This document shows positions 31,774-41,205 of a DNA stretch of 64,000 nucleotides, piece by piece. Made by a program: the position numbers and the translations under genes. The notes under the pieces were generated by a model. The model was not told the origin of the DNA. It saw only the letters and a list, made by a program, of their open reading frames with translations, and did not search any database. This DNA comes from Rhodovulum sp. MB263 (GTDB lineage Bacteria > Pseudomonadota > Alphaproteobacteria > Rhodobacterales > Rhodobacteraceae), in the NCBI RefSeq assembly GCF_002073975.1, contig NZ_CP020384.1:124001-188000 (forward strand). Reading direction: 5' to 3'. Every line of letters starts with the position of its first letter. Position 1 is the stretch's first letter.

Positions 31774-32568
31774 ATGAACGAGTTGGGCGATGCGCTGCGT
31801 TTCGCGAATGACACGGCAGACGAGGCGGGCCGCATCGCGCTGAAGCATTTCCGTCAGGCGCTGGATGTCGAGAGCAAGGCCGATGACAGCCCCGTCACCC
31901 TCGCGGACCGCGCCGTCGAGGCGCTGATGCGCGAGCGGATCATGGCGCGCTTCCCCGCCCATGGCATCTTCGGCGAGGAAGAGGCGCCGCTGCGCCCCGA
32001 CAGCGAGCATCTTTGGGTGGTCGATCCGATCGACGGCACCAAGAGCTATGTCACCGGCAATCCGCTGTTCGGCGGGCTGATGGCGCTTCTGAAGGATGGC
32101 GCGCCCTGTCTGGGGCAGATCGACATGCCCGCGCTTGGCGAACGCTGGTGCGGGGTCGCGGGGCAGGCCACCACCCTGAACGGCCGGCCCTGCCGCACCA
32201 GCGGCTGTACCGATCCGGCCGAGGCCTTCGCCTACACGACCGACCCCATGCTGTTTGCGGGCCCCGATGCCGAGGTGCTGGAGATGCTGCGCCGGACGGT
32301 CCGGATGCTGCGCTTCGGCGGCGATTGCTATGCCTATGCGCTTCTGGCCTCGGGGCATTGCGATCTGGTGCTGGAAACCGGGCTGCAGCCCTATGACTAC
32401 CTGCCGCTGGTGCAGGTCATCCGCGGCGCGGGCGGGGTCATCACCGACTGGCAGGGACAGCCGCTTGGCGTCGGCTCGAGCGGCGAGGTGCTGGCCGCGG
32501 CCACGCCCGGGCTGCACGGCGCGATGCTGGAGCGGATCGAAAGATTGCGGACAGGCCAGGCGGCCTGA
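31774..32568 (+). CDS. inositol-monophosphatase-family phosphatase, HisN-like
   Basis: A 264-residue Mg-dependent phosphatase. Metal-site motifs are FGEEEAP and WVVDPIDGTKSYVTG. The C-terminal motif is LQPYDYLPLVQVIRGAGGVITDW, which is closer to the HisN (histidinol-phosphatase) branch than to the WDxAA form of inositol monophosphatase. It is the first gene of the operon leading to eutBC, so it may act on a phosphorylated amine or polyol intermediate. A role as a moonlighting histidinol phosphatase cannot be excluded. Confidence 0.85.
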   Translation: MNELGDALRFANDTADEAGRIALKHFRQALDVESKADDSPVTLADRAVEALMRERIMARFPAHGIFGEEEAPLRPDSEHLWVVDPIDGTKSYVTGNPLFGGLMALLKDGAPCLGQIDMPALGERWCGVAGQATTLNGRPCRTSGCTDPAEAFAYTTDPMLFAGPDAEVLEMLRRTVRMLRFGGDCYAYALLASGHCDLVLETGLQPYDYLPLVQVIRGAGGVITDWQGQPLGVGSSGEVLAAATPGLHGAMLERIERLRTGQAA

Positions 32569-32640
32569 GGCAGCGATCCCGGATCAACCGGGGCCTGCCG
32601 TCATGACGACAACAGACAGACCAACAAGGAGTGCACGACC

Positions 32641-34215
32641 ATGGATAGGCGGAATTTTCTCCGATACGGCGCGATGGCGGGGGCGGCGCTGGGGGCGGCG
32701 CGGATCAACCCCGATTTCTTCTTCAGCTCGGCCTTCGCGCAGGAGGCCCGCCCGCTGGTCTTCCTCTCGGCCGAGAACATCACCGGCAACTGGGACCCGA
32801 CCGCTCACACGACGCTGTCCCAGACCAATATCGAGGGCTTCGTCATGGGCTATCTGACCCGGGCGCCGATGCGCCCCGACGATCCCGAAAAGGTGGTCTA
32901 TGAACTCGCGACCGAGATCACCGAACTCGATGCCCACCGGTTGCAGATCAGGCTGCGGGACGGCGTCACCTTCCATGACGGCAAGCCCTTCACCTCCGAG
33001 GACGTCAAGGCGACCTTCGAATACGGCGCAAAGCTCGACCGGCCCAAGCAGGTCTATCCCGGCGGCCCCGACACCTTCGCCGTCGAGACCCCCGACGATC
33101 ATACCGTGATCGTCGATACCTCGAAGGGCGGCTATGGCGCCTCGCTGTTCATCTTCCTCGCCTCCTATCTGCCGATCCTGTCCGCGAAGGACGTGGCCGA
33201 GGGTCCCAAGGGGGTGCTCAGCCAGCGGCTGAACGGCACCGGCCCCTTCCGCTTTGTCGAGCAGCGCGGCAACGACACCGTGATGGAAGCCTACGAGGGC
33301 TATTTCCGCGGCGCCCCCAAGGTGACGGGCGTCACCTTCTCTTTCGTGGGCGATGCGACGACGCGGATGCTGTCGCTGATGAACGGGCAGGCCGATGTCA
33401 TCGAACGGCTCGAGCCCGAACAGGTCGAGACGCTGGAGGCGCGCGACGACATCAAGATCTCGCGGTTGGTCTCGGTCGAGAACAAGTACCTGTGGTTCCG
33501 CTGCTCGAAGCCGCCCTTCGATGACTGGCGCGTCCGCAAGGCCGCCTGCCATGCCATCGATCGCAGCATGATCATGGAGATCATGGGCTCGGCCGGCGAG
33601 GCCTCGTCGAATTTCGTCTCGCCGATCAAGTTCGGCTATGTCGATCTGGAGAATTACCCCGAATACGATCCCGAGGAATGCCAGCGCCTGCTGGCCGAGG
33701 CGGGCTATCCGGGCGGCGAGGGTCTGCCCGAGCTGGAATACATCACCTCGACCGGCTTCTATCCCAAGACCAAGGAATATGGCGAGCTGATCGCGGCGCT
33801 GCTGCAGGAACAGGGCTTCCCGGTCACGCTGAACGTGATGGAGGTCGCGGCCTGGAACGAGCGGCTTTACGACCGCCCCGGCGGTGGCCCGGGCCATATG
33901 GTCGATTGCGGCTGGTCGACGGGCTCGCCCGAGCCCGATCTGGTCCTGCGCACGCATTTCCATTCCAGCTCCAAGCGGATCTGCGGCATCGTCGATCCCG
34001 AGATCGACGCGGCGCTGGATGCCGAACGCGATGCGCCCTCGCTTGAGGCGCGCAAGGAAAGCCTGCAAACGAACCTGATGCCGATGCTGGCCGACAAGGT
34101 CCCGGCGCTGAGCCTGTTCACCTCGGTCCTGATCCACGGGATGCGGGCCAATGTGGACGGGCTCTTCATCTATCCCGACGGCCAGTCCGATGCGTCCATG
34201 ACGACCCTCGGCTGA
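32641..34215 (+). CDS. ABC transporter solute-binding protein, family 5 (peptide-type), Tat signal
   Basis: A 524-residue periplasmic receptor of the dipeptide/oligopeptide/nickel class. A twin-arginine signal (RRNFL at 3-7) is followed by a hydrophobic stretch with cleavage near AFA-QE (31-35). Class landmarks are LRDGVTFHDGKPFTSEDV and DVRKA-like DWRVRKAACHAID. Tat export suggests the protein folds before export. A RBS (AAGGAG) precedes ATG 32641. Together with the next three genes it forms a complete importer. The ligand is unknown; the operon suggests an amino-alcohol conjugate. Confidence 0.9.
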   Translation: MDRRNFLRYGAMAGAALGAARINPDFFFSSAFAQEARPLVFLSAENITGNWDPTAHTTLSQTNIEGFVMGYLTRAPMRPDDPEKVVYELATEITELDAHRLQIRLRDGVTFHDGKPFTSEDVKATFEYGAKLDRPKQVYPGGPDTFAVETPDDHTVIVDTSKGGYGASLFIFLASYLPILSAKDVAEGPKGVLSQRLNGTGPFRFVEQRGNDTVMEAYEGYFRGAPKVTGVTFSFVGDATTRMLSLMNGQADVIERLEPEQVETLEARDDIKISRLVSVENKYLWFRCSKPPFDDWRVRKAACHAIDRSMIMEIMGSAGEASSNFVSPIKFGYVDLENYPEYDPEECQRLLAEAGYPGGEGLPELEYITSTGFYPKTKEYGELIAALLQEQGFPVTLNVMEVAAWNERLYDRPGGGPGHMVDCGWSTGSPEPDLVLRTHFHSSSKRICGIVDPEIDAALDAERDAPSLEARKESLQTNLMPMLADKVPALSLFTSVLIHGMRANVDGLFIYPDGQSDASMTTLG

Positions 34216-34294
34216 CTGGCCGGCCGGAGCCCCGCCACTCCTCCTTGGGGGCTCCGGCCATTGACGGGACTGCCACGCATCCGGGAGCTTGCCG

Positions 34295-35275
34295 ATGTTC
34301 ATCCTACGATTCCTCGCGCGACGGCTGGGGCAGGGCGCGATCATCATCTTCCTTGTCTCTGCCCTGATCTTCACGCTGTTGCGCGTCGTGCCGGGCGATC
34401 CGGTCCGGCTGATGGTGGGGGGCATGGCCCCCGACACCCTGGTCGAGGAGATCGCCGCCGAAATGGGGCTGCGCGATCCGATCCATGTCCAGTTCGGCCG
34501 CTACATGGGCAAGGTGCTGCAGGGCGATCTGGGCGAATCCTTCGTGCGGCCCGCCAGCGGTGCGGCCGTGGGAGGCGCGAGCTTCGACGATTCCACCCGG
34601 GGCGAGCGCGCCAAGGTACTGGACCTGATCGCCGAGACCGCGCCGATGACCCTGCAACTGGCGCTGCTGGCCATGGTCTTTGCGCTGATGATCGGGGTGC
34701 CGATCGGCGTCTGGGGCGGGCTTTATCCGGGACGGCTGCCCGACCGGCTTGCGCTTTATACCTCGTCCCTGTTCGTGAGCCTGCCGAATTTCTGGCTGGG
34801 GATCGTTCTGGCGCTCCTGTTGTCGGTAAAGCTGAACCTTCTGCCCGCCATCGGCTATCGGGGCTTTTCCTACACCATTCTGCCGGCGCTGGTGCTGGCG
34901 GTAGAGATCGCGCCCTTCATCATCCGCACCCTGACCGTCTCGGTCGCGGGCGTGATGGGCCAGAGCTTCATCGACATCGCCCGGGTGCGCGGCCTCTCGC
35001 GCAACCAGATCGTCTTTCGCCATGCGCTGAAGAATTCGGCAGTGCCGCTTCTGAACCTCTTGGGCGTGCAGTTCTCGATGCTTCTGGGCGGGGTTCTCGT
35101 GATCGAGTTCATCTTCGACTATCCGGGGCTCGGGCTTCTGACCATCAATGCCGTGATGCAGCGCGATTTCCCGCTGATCCAGGGCATCGCCATCGTCACC
35201 GCCGCCGTCTTCGTCCTGATCAACATCGCCGTGGACCTTCTGGCCACCGCCATCGATCCGAGGCTCGATTACTGA
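34295..35275 (+). CDS. ABC transporter permease, DppB type
   Basis: A 326-residue inner-membrane permease. It has an N-terminal membrane segment with the DppB lead (LRFLARRLGQGAIIIFLVSAL), a periplasmic loop with DPIHVQFGRYMGKVLQGDLG, and a C-terminal transport domain with the EAA-like loop DIARVRGLSRNQIVFRHALKN. ATG 34295 follows GGGAG. A TTG two codons earlier is less likely. The stop shares one base with the next gene. Confidence 0.92.
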   Translation: MFILRFLARRLGQGAIIIFLVSALIFTLLRVVPGDPVRLMVGGMAPDTLVEEIAAEMGLRDPIHVQFGRYMGKVLQGDLGESFVRPASGAAVGGASFDDSTRGERAKVLDLIAETAPMTLQLALLAMVFALMIGVPIGVWGGLYPGRLPDRLALYTSSLFVSLPNFWLGIVLALLLSVKLNLLPAIGYRGFSYTILPALVLAVEIAPFIIRTLTVSVAGVMGQSFIDIARVRGLSRNQIVFRHALKNSAVPLLNLLGVQFSMLLGGVLVIEFIFDYPGLGLLTINAVMQRDFPLIQGIAIVTAAVFVLINIAVDLLATAIDPRLDY

Positions 35276-36186
35276 TGACCAGCACCGACATGCCCCTTGC
35301 CACGGCCGGCCCCGAGGCCGGGCGCCGGATCTCGACCCGGATCTGGCAGACCGCCTTCGCCTCGGTCGAGTTCCGGATCGGTCTGGCCGTCTTCGTTCTG
35401 CTGCTGCTGGCGGCGCTTTTGTACCCCGAGCTCAGCGGCATCGACCCGACCAAGATGAACATCCGCGCCAAGCTGACCCCGCCTTTGTTCATGGGCGAGG
35501 GCTGGAACTGGGCGCATCCGCTGGGCACCGACCAGCTCGGCCGCGACATGCTTTCGCGGGCTCTCGTGGGGCTCCGCTATTCGCTTCTGATCGGGGTCTC
35601 GACCACGGTCCTGATGCTGCTGGCGGGCGCGATGATCGGGCTTTTCGCGGGCTATTTCAGCGGGCGCACCGATACCGTGCTGATGCGGCTGACCGATGCC
35701 CAGCTCTCGGTCCCGATGATCATCCTCGCGATCACCATCCTCGGCGTCTCGCGGCCCACCATCCCCTCGATCATCCTGGTGCTGGGGCTGGCGGGCTGGC
35801 CGGTCTATGCGCGGGTGATGCGCTCGACCGTGATGGCCGAGCGCAAGAAGGAATATGTGCGCGGCGCGCTGGTGTTGGGGGCGACCGATCTGCGGATCAT
35901 GTTCACCCTGCTTCTGCCGCTGGTGCTGCCGCCGATGGCCTTCGTCGCGGTGCTCGATATCGCGCGGATGATGATCTTCGAAAGCGTGCTGGGGTTCCTC
36001 GGGCTCGGGGTCCAGCCGCCCACCCCCACCTTCGGCAATGTCATCGCCGACGGGCGCAAGTACCTGATGAACGCCTGGTGGATCGCCACCATGCCCGGCG
36101 TCTTCCTGGTGCTGACCCTGACCAGCATCAACCTGATGGGCGCCGCGCTCGAACGCGCCCGGAACGCGATCTATGGAGGGGCGTGA
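35275..36186 (+). CDS. ABC transporter permease, DppC type
   Basis: A 303-residue second permease. The DppC hallmarks are HPLGTDQLGRDMLSRALVG, the EAA-like loop EYVRGALVLGATDLRIMFTLLLP and LGFLGLGVQPPTPTFGNVI. Its ATG overlaps the DppB-type stop (TGATG). It pairs with DppB to form the channel. About six membrane spans are visible. Confidence 0.93.
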   Translation: MTSTDMPLATAGPEAGRRISTRIWQTAFASVEFRIGLAVFVLLLLAALLYPELSGIDPTKMNIRAKLTPPLFMGEGWNWAHPLGTDQLGRDMLSRALVGLRYSLLIGVSTTVLMLLAGAMIGLFAGYFSGRTDTVLMRLTDAQLSVPMIILAITILGVSRPTIPSIILVLGLAGWPVYARVMRSTVMAERKKEYVRGALVLGATDLRIMFTLLLPLVLPPMAFVAVLDIARMMIFESVLGFLGLGVQPPTPTFGNVIADGRKYLMNAWWIATMPGVFLVLTLTSINLMGAALERARNAIYGGA

Positions 36187-36187
36187 G

Positions 36188-38041
36188 ATGGCCTTGGACA
36201 CGACCGGAGCTACCGAAACCCTTCTCTGCGTGCGCGGCCTGAGCGTCGCGGCGGGCGAGAAACCGATCCTGACCGATATCTCCTTCGATCTGGCGCCGCG
36301 CTCGATCCTGTCGGTGATCGGGGAAAGCGGCTCGGGCAAGACCGTACTGGCCCGCGCGCTGGCCAGCTGGCTGTCGGCGCCGTTGAGGGTGACAGGCGGC
36401 GAGATCCGGTTTCGCGGCCGCGATCTGGTGGCCGATCCGGCCCATGCCCGCAGCCTTGCCGGTCGCGAGATCGCCTATGTCGGCGGCAACCCGGCGGGCG
36501 CGCTCGATCCGACCATGACGGTGGGCGCACAGCTGGTGGAAAAGCTTCGCGCGGTCCGGCCCGACATGTCCGCCGATGCGGCGCGGGACAAGGCGATCCG
36601 GCTTCTAGAGGCCGTGCATATCCCCTCGGCCGGGCGGCGGTTTCATGAATATCCGTTCCAGTATTCGGGCGGCATGATGCAGCGGGCGATGATTGTCGAT
36701 GCGCTGATCTCGGACCCCGCGCTTCTGATCGCCGACAACATCACCCAGCCGCTCGATGTGACCGTGGCCGCGCAGATCCTCAAGCTGATGCGCGAGCTGA
36801 ACCATGACTTCTCGACCGCGATCCTGTTCATCTGCTCGTCGCTGCCGGTGGCCTGCGATGCCTCAGACGAGGTGATGGTGCTGCATGAGGGGCGGGTGGT
36901 CGAGCGCCAGACCCCGGCCGCGCTGGTGGCGCGCCCCGGACATGCCTACACCAAGGATCTGATCGCCGAGCTGCCGACGCTCTGGCAGGGGGGCGAGACC
37001 GGCGCGGGGCGCGGGATCGATCGGAACCGGCGCGCGATCATGTCGGTCCGGGGGCTGGCCAAGGCCTATGAGGTCCGCGCGCGGGGCCAGGCCGGCGTGT
37101 CGCGGGTGCAGGCCGTGCGCAATGTTGAATTCGACGTCTTCCCGGGCGACAATTTCGGCGTCGTGGGGGAATCCGGCTGCGGGAAATCCTCGCTGATGCG
37201 GCTACTAACCGGGCTGGAACGGCCCGATGCGGGCTCTGTCTTCTTCGAGGGCGAGAATGTCGCCGCCGCCAGCCCCAAACGCCTGCGCGCGCTGCGCCGC
37301 AAGTTCCAGCTGGTGCTGCAGGACCCTTACGGCTGCCTGCCGCCGCAATCCGCGATCGGCGCGATCCTCGAAGAGCCCTTGAAGATCCACCGGATCGGCA
37401 ACGCCGCCGAGCGGCGCGACCGGGCGCGGGCGGTGATGGCCGAGGTCGGGCTTTCGGACAGTCTGTACCGCGCACTGCCGACCGGGCTGTCGGCGGGCCA
37501 GCGCCAGCGGCTGAACGTCGCCCGCGCGATGATCCTGGAACCCCGGCTGCTGATCATGGACGAGACGCTGTCGGCGCTCGACCAGACCGAACAGGGCAAG
37601 CTGCTGGATCTGTTCGACAAGCTGCAGGCCCAGCATGGCTTCACCTATATCTTCATTTCGCATGACCTGACGATGGTGCGGCAGGTCTGCTCGCGGATCG
37701 CGGTGATGTATCTCGGCGAAACCGTCGAGGTCGCGCCCAATGAGCGGCTCTTCTTCGACCCGGGCCATCCCTACAGCCGCGCGTTGCTGTCGGCCGCGCC
37801 GACGCTGGAGGAGCGCCGCTACCGCCCCGAGGACTGCCTGCTGGAGGGCGAACCCCCAAGCCCCATCGACCTGCCCCCGGGCTGCGCCTTTGCCAGCCGC
37901 TGCCCGCAGGCCTTCGACCGCTGCCGGGCCGAGAACCCGGCGCTCCGCGCCCGCGGCGATCACGCGCTGGCCGCCTGTTTCCTCAACCCCGACCCCGACA
38001 TCGCGCTGCATGAAACCGCCACGGAGACGACCCATGCCTGA
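36188..38041 (+). CDS. fused double ABC ATPase with degenerate first nucleotide-binding domain
   Basis: A 617-residue protein joining DppD- and DppF-type ATPases. Domain 1 has Walker A GESGSGKT (45-52) and YSGGM (159-163). However, the Q-loop Gln is Gly100, the Walker B glutamate is Asn184 (LLIADN), and the switch His is Ser217 (FICSSL). Domain 2 has GESGCGKS (327-334), Q378, LSAGQ (434-438), LLIMDE (D458/E459) and H492, followed by an oligopeptide/dipeptide C-terminal region with a cysteine cluster. The first site thus looks able to bind but not hydrolyse ATP. ATG 36188 is chosen. Its end overlaps the hydrolase gene. Confidence 0.92.
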   Translation: MALDTTGATETLLCVRGLSVAAGEKPILTDISFDLAPRSILSVIGESGSGKTVLARALASWLSAPLRVTGGEIRFRGRDLVADPAHARSLAGREIAYVGGNPAGALDPTMTVGAQLVEKLRAVRPDMSADAARDKAIRLLEAVHIPSAGRRFHEYPFQYSGGMMQRAMIVDALISDPALLIADNITQPLDVTVAAQILKLMRELNHDFSTAILFICSSLPVACDASDEVMVLHEGRVVERQTPAALVARPGHAYTKDLIAELPTLWQGGETGAGRGIDRNRRAIMSVRGLAKAYEVRARGQAGVSRVQAVRNVEFDVFPGDNFGVVGESGCGKSSLMRLLTGLERPDAGSVFFEGENVAAASPKRLRALRRKFQLVLQDPYGCLPPQSAIGAILEEPLKIHRIGNAAERRDRARAVMAEVGLSDSLYRALPTGLSAGQRQRLNVARAMILEPRLLIMDETLSALDQTEQGKLLDLFDKLQAQHGFTYIFISHDLTMVRQVCSRIAVMYLGETVEVAPNERLFFDPGHPYSRALLSAAPTLEERRYRPEDCLLEGEPPSPIDLPPGCAFASRCPQAFDRCRAENPALRARGDHALAACFLNPDPDIALHETATETTHA

Positions 38042-39308
38042 GACCCCGAGCCTTGCCCGCATCGACGCGGATCTTCTGAACCAGCTGATGGAAAAGGTGT
38101 CGGAATTCGGATCGACCGGCGATGGCGGGGTCGACCGCCCGGTGCTGACCGATGCCCACAAGGCCGCCCGCGACTGGTTCCGGGCCGAACTGACCGCGCG
38201 CGGCTATACGGTGCTGGTCGATGCCATCGGCAACCTCTTCGGCCGGATCGACTTTGCGGGGCACGACGCGCCCCTGGTGATGATCGGCTCGCATCTCGAC
38301 AGTCAGCCCAAAGGCGGGCGGTTCGACGGCGCCTATGGGGTGATGGCGGCGCTGGCCGCGGTCGAGAGCTTTCGCAAGGACAGCGCGGCGCCGCGCTGCA
38401 ACTACGTCATCGCCGACTGGATGAACGAGGAGGGCGCGCGGTTCCAGCCCAGCCTTCTGGGCTCGTCGGTCTTCGCGGGGCTTTTAGATCTCGACTGGGC
38501 GCTGGCGCGGCGCGACCGCGACGGCAAGAGCGTGGGCGAGGAACTGGTCCGCACCGGATACAAGGGCACCGACGCGGCGCCGCGCCCCGATCTGTATCTC
38601 GAGATCCATATCGAGGGCGACGCCAGGATGGAGACGGCGGGCGCCCGCATCGCGCCCTTCCTGCGCCATTGGGGCGCGCTGAAGGTCAGGATCGAGGTCA
38701 CGGGCGAGCAGAACCATACCGGCCCGACACCGATGGAGGACCGCAAGGATGCGGTTCTGGGCGCGGCCCATATCATCGCCGAGGTGCGGCGGCTGGCGGA
38801 TGTGGCAGAGGACACGCTGTTCACCTCGGTCGCGCGGGTCGATATCTCGCCCAATTCGCCCAATATCGTGCCCGGCAAGGCCATCCTGTTCTGCGAATTG
38901 CGCGCGCCGGAACAGGCGATGCTGGACTGGTCCGAGGCCAGCCTGCGCGCGGCCCTGCCGGAACTGGCGGCACGCGCGCGGACCACGGCCGAGATCATGT
39001 CCGTCGACCGCCGACCGGCGGGCAAGTTCGACCCCCGGCTGGCGATGCTGACCGAGCGGGTGGCAGACGATTTCGGGCTGCCGAGGATGCAGCTCGACAC
39101 CATCGGCGGGCATGACGCGGTGGCGGTGAACGCGATCCTCCCGAGCCTCGTCTTCGCGGTGCCCTCGGTCGGCGGCGTGATCCACCGCAATGACGAATAC
39201 ACGAGCCCCGAGGATCTGGCCGCGGGCGGCGACGTGCTGACCGACATGGTCCGCCGGATCGACCGCGCGGGCGGCGATCTGGATCTTGCCCTCGGGGCGA
39301 ATGCATGA
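38034..39308 (+). CDS. M20-family Zn-dependent amidohydrolase (carbamoylase/allantoate-hydrolase-like)
   Basis: A 424-residue cytoplasmic hydrolase of the hydantoinase/carbamoylase branch of M20. Candidate metal ligands and catalytic residues are H87 (GSHLDSQ), D98 (GRFDGAYG), E132/E133 (NEEGARF), H192 (EIHIE) and the C-terminal IHRNDEYTSPED. The usual HIEQG is changed to HIEGD. Relatives cleave N-carbamoyl amino acids, ureidopropionate or other linear amides. Here it follows an importer and precedes eutBC, so an amide of ethanolamine is a plausible substrate. This is inference. Confidence 0.85.
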   Translation: MPETPSLARIDADLLNQLMEKVSEFGSTGDGGVDRPVLTDAHKAARDWFRAELTARGYTVLVDAIGNLFGRIDFAGHDAPLVMIGSHLDSQPKGGRFDGAYGVMAALAAVESFRKDSAAPRCNYVIADWMNEEGARFQPSLLGSSVFAGLLDLDWALARRDRDGKSVGEELVRTGYKGTDAAPRPDLYLEIHIEGDARMETAGARIAPFLRHWGALKVRIEVTGEQNHTGPTPMEDRKDAVLGAAHIIAEVRRLADVAEDTLFTSVARVDISPNSPNIVPGKAILFCELRAPEQAMLDWSEASLRAALPELAARARTTAEIMSVDRRPAGKFDPRLAMLTERVADDFGLPRMQLDTIGGHDAVAVNAILPSLVFAVPSVGGVIHRNDEYTSPEDLAAGGDVLTDMVRRIDRAGGDLDLALGANA

Positions 39309-40246
39309 GCGGGGCGCTTGTTACAAACGAGATGATGGCCGCCGCCTGTGCCGCTGCCGGGCTGGCCTGCGACGGGGCCGGCCCCGGGCCTGCGCCGCTG
39401 GCCTCGCCCAGCTATCTGGCGCTGGAAAGCGCCTCGATCCTGACGGGCGAGGTCTTCCTCAAGGTCATGCATCCCGAGATGCGGGAGGGCTTCGATCTGG
39501 ACGCCGCGATGACGCTGGCGCACCAGGCAGGCGCGGCGGGGGTCGGGCCCAGGGTGCTGTGGGCGGATGCCGCGCAGGGCGCCATCGCCATGGAGGCCCT
39601 GACCGAGGCCGGGGGCTGGCGCCGCGCGATGCAGAAGGATTTGCAGGAGCCTGCGGTTCTGGCCGCCGCGATGGCCGCGCTGAAGGCCTTGCATAGGACG
39701 CCCGCGCTCGCCACCCGCTTCGATCCCTTCGCGCAGATCGACGCGCTGATTGCCGGGCATGGCCGGATCGGCGCGCTGCTGCCGGACGATATCGACTGGC
39801 TGCGCCGGTTGATCGGTGCCGCCGAGCCGGTGCTGCGGACGGGCGCGACGCTGGCCCCCTGCCGCAATGACGGCGCGGCCTCGAATCTGATGCTGGGGCC
39901 CGTGGGCACCGTGCGGCTGGTCGATTACGACCGCGCGGGGATGAACGACCCGCTTTACGATCTGGGGGTCCTGCTGGCCGAGGCCACCGATTTCGAGCGC
40001 GACATGCAGGCGGGCTTTGCCGCCTATGCGGGGGGCGTCGACGAGGCGGGCTTCGCCCGTGCCCGGCTCTGGTCCTTCGTCGATGACATGCTGCATGCAC
40101 TCTGGTCGCGGCTGAAGGCGCAGACCTCGGTCCGGGGCGGGGTCGAATGGCTGAAATACGGCGAATGGCGGCTGATGCGGCTGCGGATGGCGCTGAACCA
40201 TCCGCAATTCGAGCAGAAGATCCGGCTGGCAGGAGGGGCGGCATGA
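39305..40246 (+). CDS. choline/aminoglycoside-kinase-like phosphotransferase, copy 1
   Basis: A 313-residue protein of the APH/choline-kinase fold. Retained are a VFLKV lysine (K53), the catalytic D189, N194, and D207 of the metal-binding VDYDRAG motif. The His of the HND loop is Arg (R187-N188-D189), and the N-terminal glycine loop is weak. It overlaps both neighbours by four bases. It may phosphorylate a small amino alcohol, or be a weakly active or regulatory partner of the second kinase next door. Confidence 0.75.
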   Translation: MSGALVTNEMMAAACAAAGLACDGAGPGPAPLASPSYLALESASILTGEVFLKVMHPEMREGFDLDAAMTLAHQAGAAGVGPRVLWADAAQGAIAMEALTEAGGWRRAMQKDLQEPAVLAAAMAALKALHRTPALATRFDPFAQIDALIAGHGRIGALLPDDIDWLRRLIGAAEPVLRTGATLAPCRNDGAASNLMLGPVGTVRLVDYDRAGMNDPLYDLGVLLAEATDFERDMQAGFAAYAGGVDEAGFARARLWSFVDDMLHALWSRLKAQTSVRGGVEWLKYGEWRLMRLRMALNHPQFEQKIRLAGGAA

Positions 40247-41187
40247 GCATGAAGACACTGGGCCAGGCCGCGCATCCGATGGAAGAGGCGATCGAGGCGG
40301 TGATCGCGAAGGCGCCCCTGTTCCGCGGCGGCGCGGGCATGGTCTATGGCCCGGTCTCGGGCGGGATCAGCAACGAGAACTGGCGCGTGACCGCGACCGA
40401 TGGCAGCGGCGACTGGTTCGTCAAGATCCCCGGCAACGGCACCGAGATGTTCATCGACCGCAACGCGGCCTTCGAGGCCTCGCAGAAGGCGGCAGCGGCG
40501 GGGCTCGGCCCCCGGGTCTATGGCGATCTGGCGGCCGAGGGCGTCGAGATCAACGATTTCATGGCCGACCGCCGCCCCGCCACCCACAGCGATTTCGCCG
40601 ATCCTGCAAGGCGCGGCGCGGCCATGGCCGCTTATCGCAAGCTGCACGCGCTGCCGTTGCTGGCCACGACCAAGACCGTCTTCGACATGATCGACGAACA
40701 TGCCGCCCAGGCCGCCGATCTGGGCGCGCCACGCTTTCCCGACCATGACTGGATCATGCTGAACGAGGCCATGGCGCGCGCGGCGCTGATGGCCTCGGGG
40801 CTCGATCTGGTGCCCTGTTTCAACGATCCGATGCCGGGGAATTTCATGATGGGCCAGGACGGCTCGATCATGCTGATCGACTATGAATATGCCTCGATGA
40901 ACGATCGCTGCTATGATTTCGGTCTGTTCTTCGGCGAGATGTTCTTCACCCCCGAACAGGAGCTGGAGCTGATCGAGGCCTATTTCGGCGAGGTCCGCCC
41001 CGAGATCCTGTCGCGGGTCATCGTCCACAAGGCGCTGGCCGATGTGAAATGGGCACTGTGGTCGATGGTGCAGCTCAGGGTGTCGCGGCTGGCCTTCGAT
41101 TTTCACAAATACGGGATGTGGAAGCTGATGCGGTTTCGCCAGATCACCGGCCATCAGGACTGGCCGAAGCATCTGCGGACGGTCTGA
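40243..41187 (+). CDS. choline/ethanolamine-kinase-like protein, copy 2
   Basis: A 314-residue LicA-type kinase. The N-lobe has SGGISNENWRV and FVKIPGNGTEMFIDRN, typical of bacterial choline kinases. The catalytic loop is F193-N194-D195...N200 (PCFNDPMPGNF), with Phe in place of the common His, and the metal Asp is D213 (LIDYEYASMNDRCYDFG). It overlaps copy 1 by four bases and lies 18 bases before eutB. Likely substrates are ethanolamine, choline or relatives. Its place before a lyase that needs free ethanolamine is puzzling. Confidence 0.82.
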   Translation: MSMKTLGQAAHPMEEAIEAVIAKAPLFRGGAGMVYGPVSGGISNENWRVTATDGSGDWFVKIPGNGTEMFIDRNAAFEASQKAAAAGLGPRVYGDLAAEGVEINDFMADRRPATHSDFADPARRGAAMAAYRKLHALPLLATTKTVFDMIDEHAAQAADLGAPRFPDHDWIMLNEAMARAALMASGLDLVPCFNDPMPGNFMMGQDGSIMLIDYEYASMNDRCYDFGLFFGEMFFTPEQELELIEAYFGEVRPEILSRVIVHKALADVKWALWSMVQLRVSRLAFDFHKYGMWKLMRFRQITGHQDWPKHLRTV

Positions 41188-41205
41188 CCGGGAAAGGCGG
41201 GAAAG

